Shown here: positions 61,962 to 64,000 of the stretch, piece by piece
How positions within the stretch are numbered: position 1 is the first letter of the stretch
Layout: each line of letters starts with the position of its first letter
Origin: Luteibacter sp. dw_328
GTDB lineage: Bacteria > Pseudomonadota > Gammaproteobacteria > Xanthomonadales > Rhodanobacteraceae
Length of the DNA: 64,000 nucleotides
NCBI RefSeq assembly: GCF_018449605.1
Contig: NZ_JAAVUW010000001.1
Span: 124,001-188,000, forward strand
Direction: 5' to 3'
The notes under the pieces: model-generated
The model's database searches: none
What the model was told of the DNA's origin: nothing
The model's input: only the letters and a program-made list of their open reading frames with translations
Position numbers and translations under genes: made by a program

Positions 61962-64000
61962 GTGCATCACGGCAAAGGCGTAGAGCGGACCTTCGGACGC
62001 GTGGCGTGCCTTGTCGTCGGCGTCCTTGCGTTCGACGTGGCTCACGCCAGCGATACCCCTTCGGACCCTCCGCGCTCCGTGAACCTGGCGCCCATCCTGG
62101 TCGACGGGCACTACGATAACGGCGTGGGCAAGTCCGATGCTGCGTCGCAGGGCGTGATCCTGGGCGGCCTGCTGCGGGACATTCCTGCCTTGCGGCCTGG
62201 CGAGATTCTGGAGGCGATTCCGGGACTGGTGGTGACCCAACATTCCGGTGAGGGCAAGGCCAACCAGTATTTCCTGCGCGGCTATAACCTCGACCACGGT
62301 ACCGATTTTGCGACGCGCGTCGATGGCGTGCCGGTGAACATGCCGACGAATGGCCATGGGCAGGGGTACAGCGATATCAACTTCCTGATCCCGGAGCTCG
62401 TCGATCGTATCGATTACCGGAAAGGCCCCTATTTTGCACAGAGCGGCGACTTCTCATCGGCCGGCTCGGCCGACGTGCATTACCGCGCGGCGCTACCGGC
62501 GCCCCTCCTGAGCACGACCTACGGATCCGATGGATACCGTCGGGTGCTGCTCGCTGGCTCGACGGTAGTACCGCAGGGGCCGACCTTGCTCGGCGCCATC
62601 GAATCGATGCAGGAGGATGGACCCTGGAAACGCCCCGATCGTATGCGCAAGCTCAACGGCTTGCTCCGGCTCAGCGATGGCGACGAGCGTCGTGGGTGGT
62701 CGGCCGAGGCGCTCGGCTACGCCGCACGCTGGAATTCAACCGATCAGGTCCCGCTCGAGCTCATCCGCTCCGGAGCACTCTGTCGCTTCTGCGCGCTGGA
62801 TCCGACAGACGGTGGCCGCACCGCACGCGCGATCCTGTCCGGCGAATGGCACGCACAGGACGGTGATGGCTATACGCGGGTATCGGCATATCTCGAACAC
62901 TACCGACTGCAATTGTGGTCGAACTTCACCTATTTCGAGAACGACCCGGTTCGTGGCGACCAGTTCAATCAACGCGACGCGCGCAACATCCTGGGTACCG
63001 ACATCGTCAAGGGCTGGCAGGGCTCCTGGCTCGGTCACGACAGTACGACCGAAGCCGGTTTGCAGGTGCGGCACGACCTCATCCACGTGTCGCTTTACGA
63101 TTCGCAGGCACGCCAGGCGTTCAATACGGTGAGCGACAACCAGGTGGGTGAGACGGAGGCAGGGGTTTATCTGCAGAACACCACCCTGTGGCGTGACTGG
63201 TTTCGCAGCATCGTCGGCATCCGGGCCGACGGCATCGCGCTGGACCTTACCTCGCGCACCTATCGTCCCAATAGCGGTCATGTGGACGATCACCGCGTCT
63301 CGCCGAAAATGGCGCTGATTTTCGGACCGTTGCAGACAACGGAATTCTTCATCAACGCGGGCGAGGGCTTTCACAGCAATGACGCGCGCGGTGCTGTTGA
63401 CCGCTTCGATGCACAAACGGGAGCGACGCTCCAGCGAGCGCCGGCCCTGGTCGGAAGTTTCGGCGAGGAGATCGGCGTACGTACCGAGTGGGTGCCAGGC
63501 CTGCAGAGCTCGCTGGCAGTCTGGCGGCTCAATAGCGATTCAGAGCTCGTCTACGGTGCCGATTCCGGCGGAACGGAAATCAACGGTGCCAGCCGGCGTC
63601 AGGGCGTGGAGTGGAACAACCACCTGACGTTGGGCCGTTATGTACTGATCGATGCCGACCTGGCCTGGACGCACGCGCGTTATGCCCATCCTGACGAGAA
63701 CGGCGAATCCGGCGATCGCATTCCCAACGCCGTGGGCAAGGTAGCCTCGCTCGGTGTGACCCTGCATCGCTACGGGCCGTGGTCCGCGAGCGTCAAGACG
63801 CTCTACATCGGTGGCTATCCCCTGTCACAGGACGGCGCCTTGCGTGCTCCGTCGTCGCTGGTGACGAACCTGCGGCTGAGTCGCGCGTTGACGCCTCGGT
63901 TAACCCTGGTGCTCGACGTGCTCAACGCCTTCGGTCGCCGTTACTTCGACATCGCGTACGACCAGGATTATCGCGTCACGCCGACCAGTCCACTGGTCGC
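61962..64000 (+). CDS. TonB-dependent outer-membrane receptor, partial at the right edge
   Basis: The frame is open from GTG 61962 (GAGGG 7 bases upstream) to the window end, about 679 codons. A signal peptide (VACLVVGVLAFDVAHAS) is followed by a plug domain: LLRDIPALRPGEILEAIPGL, VTQHSGEGKANQYFLRGYNL and DHGTDFATRVDGVPVNMP. The beta barrel has typical strands (SPKMALIFGPLQTTEFFINA, GEGFHSNDARG, LTLVLDVLNAFGRRYFDIAY). It imports a scarce ligand (siderophore, cobalamin or sugar) with TonB energy. Only the last strand and aromatic end appear to be missing. No TonB box is clear. Confidence 0.85.
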   Translation, partial: MHHGKGVERTFGRVACLVVGVLAFDVAHASDTPSDPPRSVNLAPILVDGHYDNGVGKSDAASQGVILGGLLRDIPALRPGEILEAIPGLVVTQHSGEGKANQYFLRGYNLDHGTDFATRVDGVPVNMPTNGHGQGYSDINFLIPELVDRIDYRKGPYFAQSGDFSSAGSADVHYRAALPAPLLSTTYGSDGYRRVLLAGSTVVPQGPTLLGAIESMQEDGPWKRPDRMRKLNGLLRLSDGDERRGWSAEALGYAARWNSTDQVPLELIRSGALCRFCALDPTDGGRTARAILSGEWHAQDGDGYTRVSAYLEHYRLQLWSNFTYFENDPVRGDQFNQRDARNILGTDIVKGWQGSWLGHDSTTEAGLQVRHDLIHVSLYDSQARQAFNTVSDNQVGETEAGVYLQNTTLWRDWFRSIVGIRADGIALDLTSRTYRPNSGHVDDHRVSPKMALIFGPLQTTEFFINAGEGFHSNDARGAVDRFDAQTGATLQRAPALVGSFGEEIGVRTEWVPGLQSSLAVWRLNSDSELVYGADSGGTEINGASRRQGVEWNNHLTLGRYVLIDADLAWTHARYAHPDENGESGDRIPNAVGKVASLGVTLHRYGPWSASVKTLYIGGYPLSQDGALRAPSSLVTNLRLSRALTPRLTLVLDVLNAFGRRYFDIAYDQDYRVTPTSPLV

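Noticed and set aside
62736-63416. Open frame of 226 codons on the minus strand
   Set aside because: Opposite the beta barrel of the TonB-dependent receptor, whose frame has clear family signature.

Overview
The window is about 60% GC and reads as the chromosome of a gammaproteobacterium of the Xanthomonadales, probably the Rhodanobacteraceae (Dyella, Luteibacter, Rhodanobacter). The grounds are serS followed by tRNA-Ser, two effectors ending in a XVIPCD (the VirD4-binding tail of the bacteria-killing Xanthomonadales type IV secretion system, X-T4SS), Xanthomonadales-type small HNH genes, and DUF3606, DUF3761 and DUF4823 proteins. The taxon is inferred from gene families only.

Layout. 1-1819: a partial membrane gene, serS and tRNA-Ser(UGA). 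1802-39170: a probable genomic island inserted in the 3' end of the tRNA. A decayed tyrosine integrase lies next to the tRNA, and an imperfect copy of the tRNA 3' end followed by a terminator lies at 39156-39206. The left arm (2.2-13.5 kb) is a defence region: an ApeA-like HEPN protein, a DUF2130 nuclease-like protein coupled to an OLD-type ATPase/TOPRIM protein, a Septu-like ATPase and HNH pair, and a trypsin-like protease beside a zinc-ribbon membrane protein. The centre (13.5-24 kb) holds many small secreted proteins and lipoproteins, relics, and an X-T4SS effector (peptidoglycan hydrolase) with an LprI/DUF1311 lysozyme-inhibitor-type immunity protein. The right arm (24-39 kb) has a serine beta-lactamase-fold hydrolase, fragments of IS3-family elements, a decapitated polymorphic-toxin C-terminus with its immunity gene and further immunity-like genes, and the ruins of a type I secretion locus. 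Nonsense codons, frameshifts and internal duplications are common throughout.

39.2-64 kb is mostly chromosome-like: cytochrome b561, a family 2 glycosyltransferase, a zinc alcohol dehydrogenase, Hsp20, an alpha/beta hydrolase divergent from a LysR regulator, an APC permease and a TonB-dependent receptor that runs off the end. Accessory genes are set among them: an AbiF/Abi_2-like HEPN protein with a candidate upstream RNA, a second X-T4SS effector preceded by a tandem duplication of its likely immunity gene plus a dead stub of the effector, and a tightly overlapping four-gene operon of unknown membrane proteins formed by two paralogous pairs.

Taken together the region looks like a competition and phage-defence archive: two live effector/immunity modules, several candidate abortive-infection systems, and many single immunity genes or truncated toxins left by rearrangement. 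The best candidates for undescribed biology are the AbiF-like gene with its possible RNA partner, the protease/zinc-ribbon pair beside the Septu-like genes, and the 58.7-56.7 kb membrane operon.
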